Shown: positions 32,701 through 43,760 of the stretch, one piece after another | Numbering within the stretch: the stretch's first letter is position 1 | Layout: every line of letters begins with the position of its first letter | Assembly (NCBI GenBank): GCA_022264855.1 | Contig: JABYQU010000004.1 | Span: 930,001-994,000 of the forward strand | Length of the DNA stretch: 64,000 nucleotides | Source of the DNA: Lenzites betulinus | Taxonomy: Eukaryota > Basidiomycota > Agaricomycetes > Polyporales > Polyporaceae | Direction: 5' to 3' | The notes under the pieces: model-generated | What the model was told of the DNA's origin: nothing | The model's database searches: none | Seen by the model: the letters and a program-made list of their open reading frames with translations, nothing else | Made by a program: the position numbers and the translations under genes

Positions 32701-34306
32701 ATGGACTGCCGTCGCCGCTTTGCTCACGAGACTCATTCCAGACAAACTATATGGGCGTGCATCGTGTGCTGGGAACGCTGTAAGAAGGACACGCTTCCAT
32801 GCTACGACTCGGCTTACATTATCACAATCCAGGTTAGGTGCTGCTACAGCCTTTGCCGTCTGGTCTCTGTTCCCGGAGAATCCCTACGTCTTGTCCATCT
32901 TTGGCTTCTTCTACTCCATTCCTTGCTTTTACTATATCGTGGCCAAGCCCCAGTTTGCGACGTCTTCGCGATTTGTGCTGCTCACCTACAACCTGACCTG
33001 TCTTTACTGGTGAGTGGAATCTCCCCACTGATGTCATGCTGCTGAGCGTATCTTCGCAGCTACAACCTGCGCCAGAAGGATGTCGCCGTGTTGGAGATAG
33101 CGTACCAGCGCGCTGTGTCCGTCATTATTGGTGTCGTATGGGCTGCGATCGTATCTCGGTACTGGTGGCCGACGGAAGCGCGGCGCGAACTTAGCAAGGC
33201 TCTCGGAGAGTGAGTTGCGAACCCTGCGACCCAAAGCGATGATACCGACGACGACTCTTTGCCCCTAGATTCTGCCTCAACATGGGATGGCTCTACACCC
33301 GCCTGGTCGCGTTTAACTCCTTTTCAGACAACGACCTCCAGATGCACACAATCGAAGAGGAGGGCTCTCCGACGGAGGTGACCCGTCTCCTCTCCGTCAA
33401 CCCCGCGCTCTCCCATTCGATCCAGCAGTTCATGGCGATGTACGTTATCATCATCCCCCGCATATCCCCGTGCGCCGCCTGACCTCTCCCCAGGGAGCTG
33501 CACCTCCAAATCAAGCTCATCGAGCTCCAGAACCTGCTGTCCCAGACGCAGCACGAGCCGCGCCTCAAGGGCCCGTTCCCGGTCGCGCTCTACCGCTCCA
33601 TCCTGACGAGCCTGCAGACCATCCTGGACCGGCTGCATAGCATGCGCTGCGTCACGTCGCGCGAGGAGTGGTGAGTCCCGCCTTCCCTTCTCTCTCCGCA
33701 CGGCGCGATACTGAGCATCCCCGCCAGGCACACGGTGAATCTCCTCCAGAACCTGCGGATCCGCTCCCCATTGAACTAACATCGCGCCTCCCCACAGTCC
33801 GTCCGGCACGACTTCATCCTCCCGGTCAACCGCGAGCGCCGGGAGATGGTCGGGAACGTCATCCTCTACTTCTCCGTGCTCGCCGCGGCCTTCCGGCTTA
33901 AGTCGCCGCTCCCGCCCTACCTCCCCCCGGCGGAGAATTCGCGCCAGCGCCTCGTACGTCCCCCTCCCCCTCCCCCTCCCCCTCCCCCTCCCTTTCCCTT
34001 TCCGTCTCCCGCGCCCGCTCCCACTCCTGCTCCCGGTCCCAGTACTGCGCGTCGACGCTAACCGCACACACGCAGGTGGACGCGATCCGCAAGCTCGAGG
34101 TCGTGCGGAACCGCGACATCAAGGGCTCGCGGCACCTGCTCTTCTTCGCGTACGCGCTCACGATGAAGGCCGTCATCCAGGAGCTCGACCACCTCGGGCG
34201 CACGCTGCAGGACGCGTTCGGCGTCATCGGCCAGAGCCGCGAGGCGTTCGAGGCGTTCTTCGAGCTCGAGGACGCGCAGCGCGCGGAGGCGGGCGCGGCG
34301 GTCTAG
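29701..34306 (+). CDS. Large FUSC/DUF2421-type (BRE4-like) multi-span membrane protein
   Basis: A multi-exon gene giving roughly 1200 aa. The first 220 residues are polar and Ser-rich, with no signal peptide. Then come two sets of hydrophobic spans: the first around YRNIAKCCIAYFIGSLFTFS, FMGLLFATFLSLTSM, LADILVLLMIGVGMSTV and VAFIVIVGALISNVVCLLIW; the second from KYAFKAGMATAMLAAPAFFE through LISFFVVISPTIGAT, YVLSIFGFFYSIPCFYYIV and AVSVIIGVVWAAIVSRYW. Long soluble segments lie between and after them. This two-block layout is that of the fungal DUF2422/FUSC_2/DUF2421 proteins, related to aromatic-acid and fusaric-acid exporters. A role in export or in vacuolar/ER membranes is inferred. One intron (33954-34075) is expanded by a pyrimidine repeat. 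The stop follows AEAGAAV. Confidence 0.84.
33958..34004 (+). repeat. Polypyrimidine hexamer repeat (CCCCCT)n in an intron
   Basis: About five CCCCCT units followed by CCCTTT-type units lie inside the 122-bp intron 33954-34075 of the FUSC-type gene. The intron is about twice the usual length because of it. Confidence 0.8.
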
Positions 34307-34344
34307 GGCTAGTCTAAGTGCGCGGGACGGTGTTGTGCATGGAT

Positions 34345-34397
34345 GGAGGTAGAGATAGAGATAGAGATAGAGATAGAGATAGAGATAGAGAGAGAGC
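34345..34397 (+). repeat. Microsatellite (GATAGA)n
   Basis: Eight to nine near-perfect GATAGA/GAGATA units ending in GAGAGAG, just after the stop codon of the FUSC-type gene; probably in its 3' UTR. Confidence 0.85.
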
Positions 34398-35348
34398 TGT
34401 AGATACCCCGCGGGACACTAGTACTGACTCCTGAGCGCGTCGAGGCGGATATACCAGATCGCGGTGTTTGTGGATGGAGATGGGAGGCCGGAATCGACGT
34501 TATGTTCCAGATCGCACTTCTGTTCTGCGCAACTCTGACCTCCACGAGGTGAACATCCCCCTAGTGTCACCACTTGGCGCTCGCCTACAGATATCAACGG
34601 GGCACAGAACAGCACAACACACGCCTCGCACATTCGGGAGAGCATTCGGGAGAGCCGCGAACGGGAGATGGTTTGTATATCAGTGGGGGTTTTGTCACAG
34701 ATGGTGATACACGTCTATAGATCGATATAGGGCAGCCACGGGTCGGGTCGGGGGAGCGAGCGGTACGGAGCGAGCGGTACGGGAGGCGCGCCGTCGGGGC
34801 GGAGCGGCGAGCGCGTACAGGACGGAGGACGGACGGACGAGCGAGACCAAATGCCCAAAGTTCGCAGGGGTGCCCAACGTAGGGGGACGGTGAAAACGCA
34901 AGGGGGGCCGCGCGCGCGGGGGGGAGAAGGGAAGTGGAAGGAAGTGGAAAGGAAGAGAGCAGGACGGAAGGTATAAAGCAGAGCAGAAAAAGATGCGGGG
35001 CGTTCTTGCAGGCAGGCAGGCGCGTAGGGAGGGAGGTGGGTGGGTGGGGAGGGGCGGGGGATGATGATGTCTGGGGTTGGTTGGTTGTCGATGTATATAC
35101 GATGCGCGCGGGCGGGCGGGGCGGGAGACGGCGATAACGACGGGACGCGGAACGACAGACAAAAGACAAAGACAAAGGAGGGACGGCGGTCGGGGGGTAT
35201 GCACGGAACGCACTGGGGATGGCGGGCACGGCACGGCACGGACGCGGACAACGACAGTACTGTAGCGGAAGCGGGGACAGAAGCGGGGCAGAATGCAGCG
35301 ACCGAAGGCAAAGGGCGGACGGACGCGGGGTGGAGTGGTACAGTGGGC

Positions 35349-35390
35349 AGAACAGAACAGAACAGAACAGAACAGAACGGAACGGAACGG
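35349..35390 (+). repeat. Microsatellite (AGAAC)n
   Basis: Consecutive AGAAC units drifting to GGAAC. On the minus strand this encodes a spurious repeated FCSVL peptide in a shadow frame. Confidence 0.85.
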
Positions 35391-35547
35391 TCCAAGAAAA
35401 CAGGAAACGAGACGAAACGAGGACGCAGCGATCCGGGAGCGGCCCTCCATCCTCATCCTCCACCTATACACACTCGCACACACACGTGCGAGAGCGCCAT
35501 TTTTACGCAGAGCCGCGGCCGCCCCCGTCCGCCCGCACGCCGCGCGG

Positions 35548-38331
35548 TCAACTCGACGGCCCCTTCGTCATCGACGGAATCGACAGCATCGGGAGCTGCC
35601 CGCGCGACAGCGAGCCAATATTCGGCACCTCCTCACGACGCCCCCCGCCCCCTCCACCGCCCCCGCCCATGCCCAAGTTCGACACGCCCGCGCCGCCCCC
35701 GCCCAAGCCGCGCGCAGCGAGCCCGCTCCCGCTGCGCGGGCGCGTCTGCGGCCAGTTCGTCAGGCCGTAGCCGAGCGGCGCGCTGTCGCTGCGCGCGCGG
35801 CTGCCCTTCTTGAGCGACGCCGCGCCGCCGTCCGCGCTGCCGGGGACGGAGAACGACGTGCTCGAGCCGGGGCCCGTGCGCTGGCGCTTCGCGCCGATGC
35901 GGTCGTCGAAGTCGAGCGGGCCGGGCGACGGCGGGAGCGGCGTCGCGAGCGCGCCGTCGTACCGCCCGCCGCCGCCCGCGAGCGAGTGGTGGTGGTGCGC
36001 GTGCGCGTGCGCGTGGTGGTGCGAGTGCGCGTGGTGCTGGTGCTGGGGCGGGGGCGGGGCGTGCATGCCGTCGTAGGACGGGATGTGCTGGTAGGAGTGC
36101 TGGCGCGAAAGCGTGTGCGGGGTGTGCGTGTGCGACGGGAACTCGGTCGTCGTCGGGCTCGAGCCGGGGCTGATCGAGTGCAGCGAGTGCAGGCCGCCGC
36201 CGGTGTGGAGCGCGGAGAGCGGCGGGAAGTGCGACGTCTGCGGGGCGGAGCTCGTCGGGGACGTGACGTAGATGTTCGGGCTCTCTTCGAGCAGGTCCGT
36301 CGGGAACGGCACAGGCACTGTGTGTGCGGGCCGTGAACACATCATCCGGCGCGCGCGAGGAAGAGCAGGAGCAGGAACGCACCACCGCCGGGGAAGCTCT
36401 TGGACATGATGTCGTACATCACCTTCGTGACACCCGCTAGCCGCTCCACCTTGCCGCGCTCCTGCGAGAAGGCGGCCAGGAGCCGCCGGTTGTCCTCGCG
36501 CATCTGCGAGAGCTGCGCGGCGACCTCGCCGGGCAGCTCCACTCTGTGCTTGAGCGACGGATCGGGCTCCAGGGCTTTGCGCTTGATTTCTTCTAGTAGA
36601 TCAGGACGGCCGCGCAGGAACTTGTGGTGCGAGAACTCCCAGGTCTGCACGTCGGTGGATGTCCGCTGCGCGCGGGGTGTCTGCGCGCATCGTCAGCCCG
36701 AGCTTTAACACACCACAAAGCCGTCTCGCTTACGCGGTTAATCTTGTGGAACCCGTACATGTTCAGCTGGCGGACAAAGCTGGAGAACTGGGCGGAGATT
36801 AAGTTTCGGAAATGGCGCGATCACAGAGGTGACTCACGTTGTTGTGCTTGAAGTGGGAGCCGAGGATCGTGCGGCTGAATTCGCCGACGTTCGACACAAC
36901 AAAGCTAACGGGGGACGCAGGTGGGAACACGCTGAAACGGGGGGCAACACGGAAAATTACCTTGTCCCATGTTCCGTCCAGTTGATGAACTGGGAAGATT
37001 TTGGGTCGTTGATCATTCTGCACGCAAACGTGGTCAGCACGCTGATAGCGGGCAGGGAGCGCATCCACAGCGCGTTACGCGCGAATTGGCAAATGTGCAC
37101 CGGCGACGGTATGTCAGGCCCTGCTGTGCGGCCGATATACGCATCCATGCTAGGCCACCTCCTGTGTCCTTGGACCGTCTCACACGCGCAGCAACTAGGC
37201 TCGCACAGGATATACGCCCATATGACTGAGCCCGTAACGACGCCGACCGGCTGCGTCGTAACACAGCGCACGGACTACGCCAGGGACGCGCGCGCGCCAT
37301 AGACGCCGGTGCTGTCACCAGACGCGCCGATCGCGCGTCGAAGCGCGCGCCACGCAGTGGACATAGCGGCGCGAACAGCCCAAACCAGCCCCGCGCATGA
37401 AACCGCACGCCGATCGGTGGCGGTTGCGCGGAGGGCGCACAGGGAAACACGAATAACACACGGACACGCACTGGTAGAGCTTCGTGACGAAGTTGTTGGT
37501 CCCGAGCGGCTTGTTGAGGACGCCAAGCGACGGAGGCGCGCCGCCGGCGCCCGCGTGCAGCGCGTTGCCTGCGCCGGTGGGCAGCTGACCGTCCATGGGC
37601 TTCATTTGCTCGTCCTGCTCGCCGCCGCTGTTGCTGCCGTCGATCGGGCTGCCCTCGGTGTCCATGGCGCTGTACGACATGTCGACCTCGTCGTACATCG
37701 CGCTGTTCGGGTTGTCCCCGAGGTCGTACGGCTCCTCGACGGACGTGGCGAGCGGCGCGAGGTTCGCGTACGAGCGCTTGCGCGGGACGGACTTTTCAGA
37801 CGAGGAGGACGAGCGGGAGCTGGTGAGCCGCTTCGAGCCGCCGTAGCTGTCGTAGTGCGGGTCCTCGTAGCGCACGCCGTGGTCCGGGGCCGCGAACTGG
37901 AACTGCTGCTGGATGTGGGGGTGGTGGTGGCCGACGAGGCCTCCCGAGGGGCTAATGGGGGTGATCGGGGACACATGTGAGCTGGCGTGGGTGGACGGGT
38001 GGGGCGAGGGGTTGATGGGCGAGAGGTTGGTGGGGGAGGTGACGGAGAGGGAGGAGAGGTTGAGGGAGAGGGCGGTCTTGTCGCCCGGTCTATCTGAGAG
38101 GGAGTCGGCGGGGGGTGGGCCGGAGTGGTGGTGGAAGTAGGACTGGTAGGGCTGCTCGCTGAGGGAGGAGGCGGGCGAGGCGGGCGAGGGGAAGGAGGAC
38201 TGGTTCTGGGGCGGGGGGAGGAGGTGGGAGGGCGACTGCTGGGACCACTGCTGGCTCTGCTGGCTCTGGCTGGAGTAGGGCGAGTCTTGGGAGGACATGG
38301 TGGAGGTGTAGCCGGAGGAGGGAGGGTCCAT
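35548..38331 (-). CDS. HSF-type DNA-binding transcription factor
   Basis: Start at 38331 (MDPPSSGYTSTMSSQDSPYS). A Ser/Pro/Gln-rich N-terminal region of about 270 aa precedes the HSF DNA-binding domain, which is split over several exons: NNFVTKLYQ / MINDPKSSQFINWTEHGTS / FVVSNVGEFSRTILGSHFKH / FSSFVRQLNMYGFHKINR / TPRAQRTSTDVQTWEFSHH / KFLRGRPDLLEEIKRK. FSSFVRQLNMYGFHK is the recognition helix. A leucine-containing coiled segment (LSQMREDNRRLLAAFSQERG) follows and may trimerise. The C-terminus is low-complexity with His-, Gly- and Pro-runs, ending SIPSMTKGPSS. An unusually long 454-bp intron (37018-37471) lies at KLYQ/M. HSF-type factors bind nGAAn repeats; whether this is Hsf1 or an Sfl1/Skn7-type relative cannot be settled (no response-regulator domain seen). 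Many overlapping shadow frames arise from its GC-rich repeats. Confidence 0.9.
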
Positions 38332-38560
38332 GAGAATATCAAGCGATCAGCACGCGGCCGCGAGCCAGGCGGCGGGTGGGCGAGGAGAGGGCGCGCTGGG
38401 GGACGGTGCGGGGGCGAGGGCGCGGGCGGCGGACATGCGCCGGGCGAGGGCGTCGTCGGGGTCGCGGAGGGCTCGGGCTGGGACGAGCGGGCTGCGCTCG
38501 ACGGCGAGGGGGAGGGGGAGGGAGGAAGAAGAGAAGAGGCGGGCAGCGCGTCTGGTCGCG

Positions 38561-38570
38561 ATTGGAATAA
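38561..38570 (-). promoter_or_regulatory. CCAAT box (minus), left arm of an inverted repeat
   Basis: ATTGGAATAA is the exact reverse complement of TTATTCCAAT at 38630-38639. It lies about 230 bp upstream of the HSF start. CCAAT boxes bind the HAP/NF-Y complex; function is inferred. Confidence 0.4.
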
Positions 38571-38629
38571 ATCTAGATTTGAGGAGGGCGAGTCTCCCAT
38601 CACTTGCCAATCCGGTCGGCGTCTTCGAC

Positions 38630-38639
38630 TTATTCCAAT
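38630..38639 (+). promoter_or_regulatory. CCAAT box (plus), right arm of an inverted repeat
   Basis: TTATTCCAAT, the partner of 38561-38570, 59 bp away. The pair forms two facing CCAAT motifs in the HSF upstream region. Confidence 0.4.
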
Positions 38640-41600
38640 AAGCCGTATGTGCAAAACATACTCGCTCGCCGTCCCTTCGCGCCTGCTTGTCTGCGTGTCC
38701 GATATCCGACGACGAGCTTCTGCACGGCTTCGCCACGACCGCCGTACTTGGCAGACCGCCCGCCGTTCACACCGCGCGCACATACCGACCCCTGATCCTG
38801 CCCGGGATCTCCCTCTCGCCCGCCGTCTCGCGCACCCACCCTCGCTGCCAGTACTTGTCGCCGTGCTGCAGACCCGTCCTCCCACCCGCCACCCCGAATC
38901 ACCCCCTGATAGATCTCCCCCCTCGCTAACCTCATCTTTGATCCCACCCGTACTCGCCACCCACCCAGCGGCACGCCCGCTCGCGACCGCTCCTCCGGTA
39001 TGAGCGTCCCCATCCGTCTCAATCCTTCTCCGACCCGCCCGCCGTCCTGCTCGTGCGCACGCCAGCTGTCCCCGCGATCATCATGATCCCGACCACAGCC
39101 TGACCGCGGCCGCGACCTCACCGTGACCCTGCCGTGCTGGACTCGCGAGCACAGCTGCCCGCACCCCACCACGCACGCACACGCATACGCACCCGCCAGC
39201 CCTGCGTGCGTGCGTACCTGCCCCCCCGCCGGCCATCCCCGGGCTTCGCGCGCACGTACCTGGTCTGGACAGCGTTTGCATTGCGCGAGCCCGGCGGACC
39301 CCTTGTAGAGCGCAAGTGAATGGCACGTCCGAGCAGCGAGCCAAATGCTGTCAGGCTGGGTTCTGGAAGCAGGCAGCTATCGTGCGCATCCCAGGTGCTG
39401 TCATCGACGCCTGCGGACCCCTCACGCGCCCGCTTCGCTGTCGGCGTGCCCCCAGCCGGGCGCAAATTGACCACCATCTCCGTGCGCGCGCCTCCGCCAC
39501 GCTCGCCCGTCGCACACCTGACCCGCCCCAGACTCCCACGCACGCGACCCAGATACCGATGCCCGACGCCTCCGCATACACCCGCTCCTGCACTTTGTGC
39601 GCGCGATCGAGCCCCGGCCGTCCTTGCATACGCCGGTGCTCGACTCCACGCCACAGACGCGCCTTCTGCGTCGCCGTCCCCCGCGGGCCGAGTAATCCAC
39701 ATATTGCACCCCGCCTGACCGGGCAAACCACCCGCGTACGCCTTCCCTGCGTCCAGAACCGCCCGCCTGCGCGCCGCCCGCCCTGATCCGCCCCCGGCCT
39801 GACGGCCCCCAACCCGCCCTCGTCGCCTCCGACCGAGTCTCCGGCCGTAGGTTTTCGCCTCCGTCGCACGCAGATCCCCTTTCGCATTCGTCGGCTCTGG
39901 GAGGGGCCACGGCAGGTCCCGCCGACGCTTGAGCGGACCCCGAAGCGCGACACACGAAGCATCACCGTGCGCGTTCGCAGCATCGCGCACGTCGCGGGTC
40001 CTATTACGCGCAGCAGCGTGCATATCGAACGCCGGTCAGTCCCCTTCAACCCAGCCCAACGTAACACTCAAGCTTATCTGCCCCCATCCCGTCCCCGCAC
40101 CGGAGCGCCCGCCGTGTGCGAGGCTGCGGCGGACCCTCCAGGCCCCGTGCGTCGTCCGCGCGGCTGATTAGGCTTTGCGCAGACGCGCAGGGGGAACAGC
40201 GGGACGCAAACTCGCACTGGAGTCTGGACATCCCACCGGGGGGTGCGTATCGTATGCATCACGCTATCACGCAGACATGTCCCCGACTCCCCATAGCGCG
40301 CGCGGGAGGCGTCAGCTGCCACGCCCGTCGACATCGCGTGTCGCCGCCGGTGGCACTGCGGGCCTAAAATGCGTGCGCGTACGGCCGGTGGGCTCGTGGC
40401 GTCCGGTGCTGGGGGTCCTCGAGCCCACCTGCCATATCCATCGCGGTGGCGGGCTCGTGGCACTTCAATGCCGGCTTGCCTAGTGCTCTTACCTCGCCGT
40501 TCATTGCTATTAGGTGGGAGCGGGCGTACAATTCGACGACGCTCTCAGACTCGCAGCTTATGCCGACCACCCCCGGACCACGACGCGCCGGGTGAGAACG
40601 ATCAGCCGTCGACACGCTGCGTCCCCCTGCGGCATCTCAAGCACGTCCCGGGCTGACGCTGACGGGCTGCGAACACTCACGTAGGGCGACTCTGGCGGCT
40701 GTTGCGCGTCGCAGCCTGGGCTGGACGGCTCGCGTGTGTGCCGCGAGAGACCGAGAGGGAGGTAGGTGGCAATAAACGAACAGACGGCGGGTGTGTAGGC
40801 CCACACTGCACGGGCCAACGGATCATTCGCACCTGTATCAGTATGGGCTTTCTTTAGACAAGCACGGCGGGAGCCTCCGCGCCTCCGGCACGCTTACGGC
40901 CACGTTGGCTCGGTGCAGCTTCCGGATGGAGGTCCCCAAGTACTTTTACTCTTCCTTGGCACGCAATACCTATTTCGCGCAGGGGCCCCCAATTCAAGTC
41001 ACAGCACCGTAACGTACTATAAGCGTCCGTCGTCGCAGGAGTCGGCACTGACTCGGCTCTATCGCGATCACACGCGCCCGCACATCTCCATATGTCCCGT
41101 CCAATGCAAACGCGGTCAATGTTGTTTTCGCAGTCAGTACTATGTCGGCGTGCGATGCTAGCGAACGCGAGAGACATTATGTATGCGTATACGGCATATG
41201 GCAACTCGCCGCGGCAACTTATCGGCGGCGGCGACCGCGGTGGTCCCCGATCCCCAGTCTGCGATCTGAGGCCTGAGGTCTGCACAGTGCCTGGGTGCGC
41301 TATGTGGCATACGGCCCCGGGACCAATGATCAATAATCATAATCAGTATGATTCTGCCCGGTCGGGTGATGGTCCATGCTGCGCTACAATGCCAACGACA
41401 ATGACATACCGCGACTGACAGTCTGCGTGATTCTGAACACAGCTGGGAGCGGGGAGTCGGGGGGACGGCAGGCCCGGCACTGGGCAGGGCACCGTCGCAC
41501 GGCGGTGATGCGGACGCATCATATGCGTGCGCGAGAAGCTGCAGCCGCGAACGATTCTCCGGGGTCACCGTAACTGGCCGCACAGGGGCGCCGGGTATGT

Positions 41601-43760
41601 GTGTATCATCGTGACGTACCGCTAACCTTTTACCCCGCCTGCACTGGGCAGGTGAGGCTGCGGTCTAATACCAGACGCGGACGGCTGCAGGTACACTGCG
41701 TGAGTCGAGCGCGGCCGCCTCAAAGCTCAAACCGGCGGTACACGTACGCGGACTCGAAAGGTGAATCTCGCGTCGTGCGCACAGTCCGGATTCCGCTCGC
41801 GTGGACGCCGCGCGCGGCGTGCATATGGCCCCCAACAAGACTCGCGATATCGCGCACGCGGATCTGATGCCCCCGCACTCTAGAGTCTAACGTGCGCGCG
41901 CGCATGATGATGCCATGGCGCGGGGCCATAGGCAGTCCGCGCGCGCGCGAGCGAGCTTTTATCGCGCAGCTGATGGCGGTGCGCGCCAAGCGGCGGAATT
42001 CCAAGGCTCAGGCTGAGCGCTGAGCGTTGAGTACAGTTTGTACCCCGTCCGCGATCGAGCCGAGCCTGATGCATCGATCCATCGGCCGCCCTCCTCTCTG
42101 AATCGCCCCGATGCGTCCTTGTGCATATTAGGCTTGCAGCTCTGCACGTACGCACGCGCTAGTCTCGGCGCTGATCGTGATTTGCACGCGTCCCGGGGGA
42201 TCGCCACCACTGCCCTCGAGGCTCGGGCAGCTTTGCTCGCGCGATCGGTGGAAGTGGGGTAGCCGCGTGTGAGACAGCAGCCAACCTTTCTCGTGATGCG
42301 TGCAGATTGTGGCAATGTTCGCCCGGGCGGGCGGACGCCTCGCCGGAAGAGGTGCGTCGACCGGTGGGAGCGCGCGCAGAATCATGGAACCATATGCACC
42401 CTCTCAGCCTGGCCAGCAACTTGGACGTGGACGTGGACTTGGGGAGAGCGCGCCGTCGGCGGGCGCATGGGATGCCGCCGGCAACCTGCACGTAAGTACG
42501 CGCGACGCCTCTTCGCACCGCGAAGCCATCGCGCGGGGCGCGCGCATGATAGTACGAGCGTGCACAAGCCTATTTTCCCCGGGTGCGCATCACACATACC
42601 CTCTGCGGCTCGGAAGAAGCCAACTCGCGCGATGGGCGCACGAATGCGCCGCGCGGGGGATCTCCGCGCGCCCCACATGGCGGGCCTCCGCAGGCGCCCG
42701 GCGCGCCCGCTGCGAGCACTGAGCGAAGGATAATCGATTTATTATAGAGGCCGGTGTTGACGCGAACGCCGCAGTCGCACCCGCGCAGGCCCCTACACGT
42801 ACGCGCACGCAGGGTCCCATGGCGGATAGAAGGCGGCCTGCGCGCGGCAAGACCTGGACGTAAGCTGGGGCCGCGGCTCCCGCGAAGGGAACCGGGGCTG
42901 ATCTGCGCGGCGCGCAGCGAGCAGGGCCGGGCGGACGTGGGTGCGTGCATGATCGTGCAGCACACGGCGCACGCGCACGCGCCGCCGGCTACCAGCCTGC
43001 GCGGGAGCGATGACGTGAGCGCGCGTCCTGTGCGCGGATTGGGGGGCCCGCGCCGCGCGAATGCAGCATAGGCTGGCGGGCACCGCGGCGGAAGCGCAGA
43101 ACGCCAGAGAACGCGCCCGCGCGCGTGAATTTGTCCGGCGTTGAGTATGCACGGGCCCGCCTTCGCACGCGCGAACGCCGTCCCAGGCGCGCCACGCGCG
43201 AAGCACCGCTGGGAACGCGCGCGCGCGCCGGGCCCGGGCTGCCTTCTGCGGCGCGATAAGTCGATCGCGGGCGTGCGCACGGGTCAATGTCCTGTACGTA
43301 CACGCCCCGCGCCGCCTGCCCTCACCCGCGCGCGATACGCTATCGCGCGCGCACGCGTCCGGGGCGGCAGTCCCACACTGTCCACCGTGACCGGCCTGCG
43401 CGCGGCGCGAACGCACCCCCAGCGCGGCGCGGGCTTCCCCGCGTCCTGGGTGCGGCGAGCACCTTCCTCGAAGAGGCCGCGCACCAGGACACGCGGTGCA
43501 GGGCAGATCGTCCGGCGGCCAATCTGGGCACTCGGGCGATCGTGCAGAGTCAATCAGCATCTTCGTGCGATCGCGCGCGCGAGAAGGACGGTGCACGCGT
43601 GCTCGCCCCGCTTGCGGGTCGCCTCCGCAGCGTTGGGCGAGCTGGCGAACAACGTGGCCGAGGACTAGTGCGCGCGGCATGTGCTCACCAGCCATCGTGC
43701 CGAATGCATCCCGACGATGTCGCGACGAAAGAGGGGGGCGTTGTTGGTGCTTGAATGCCG

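Larger units (their letters stand above)
34307..35547. other. Intergenic between convergent membrane-protein and HSF genes
   Basis: About 1.2 kb with strong purine/pyrimidine strand bias, so that very long shadow frames are open on the minus strand in three phases. Several short tandem repeats occur. It should contain both 3' UTRs. No gene is supported. Confidence 0.5.
38332..43760. other. CpG-rich gene-free block upstream of the HSF gene
   Basis: About 5.4 kb very rich in G, C and CpG, with many CGCGCG runs (for example near 41894-41952 and 43215-43240). Open frames appear in almost every phase on both strands, as expected from lack of A/T-rich stops, but none shows a family motif, a signal peptide plus fold, or a chain of joinable exons. 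The proximal 500 bp should hold the HSF promoter, with two inverted CCAAT boxes at 38561-38639. Confidence 0.5.

Noticed and set aside
34594..35483. Three minus-strand frames of 226-289 codons
   Set aside because: They lie in the same purine-rich DNA in all three phases and contain the translated AGAAC microsatellite; none has a domain.
37602..38960. A 452-codon minus-strand frame overlapping the HSF gene
   Set aside because: It is the shifted phase of the HSF first exon and its GC-rich upstream region; the peptide is a Ser/Pro/Arg low-complexity artefact.
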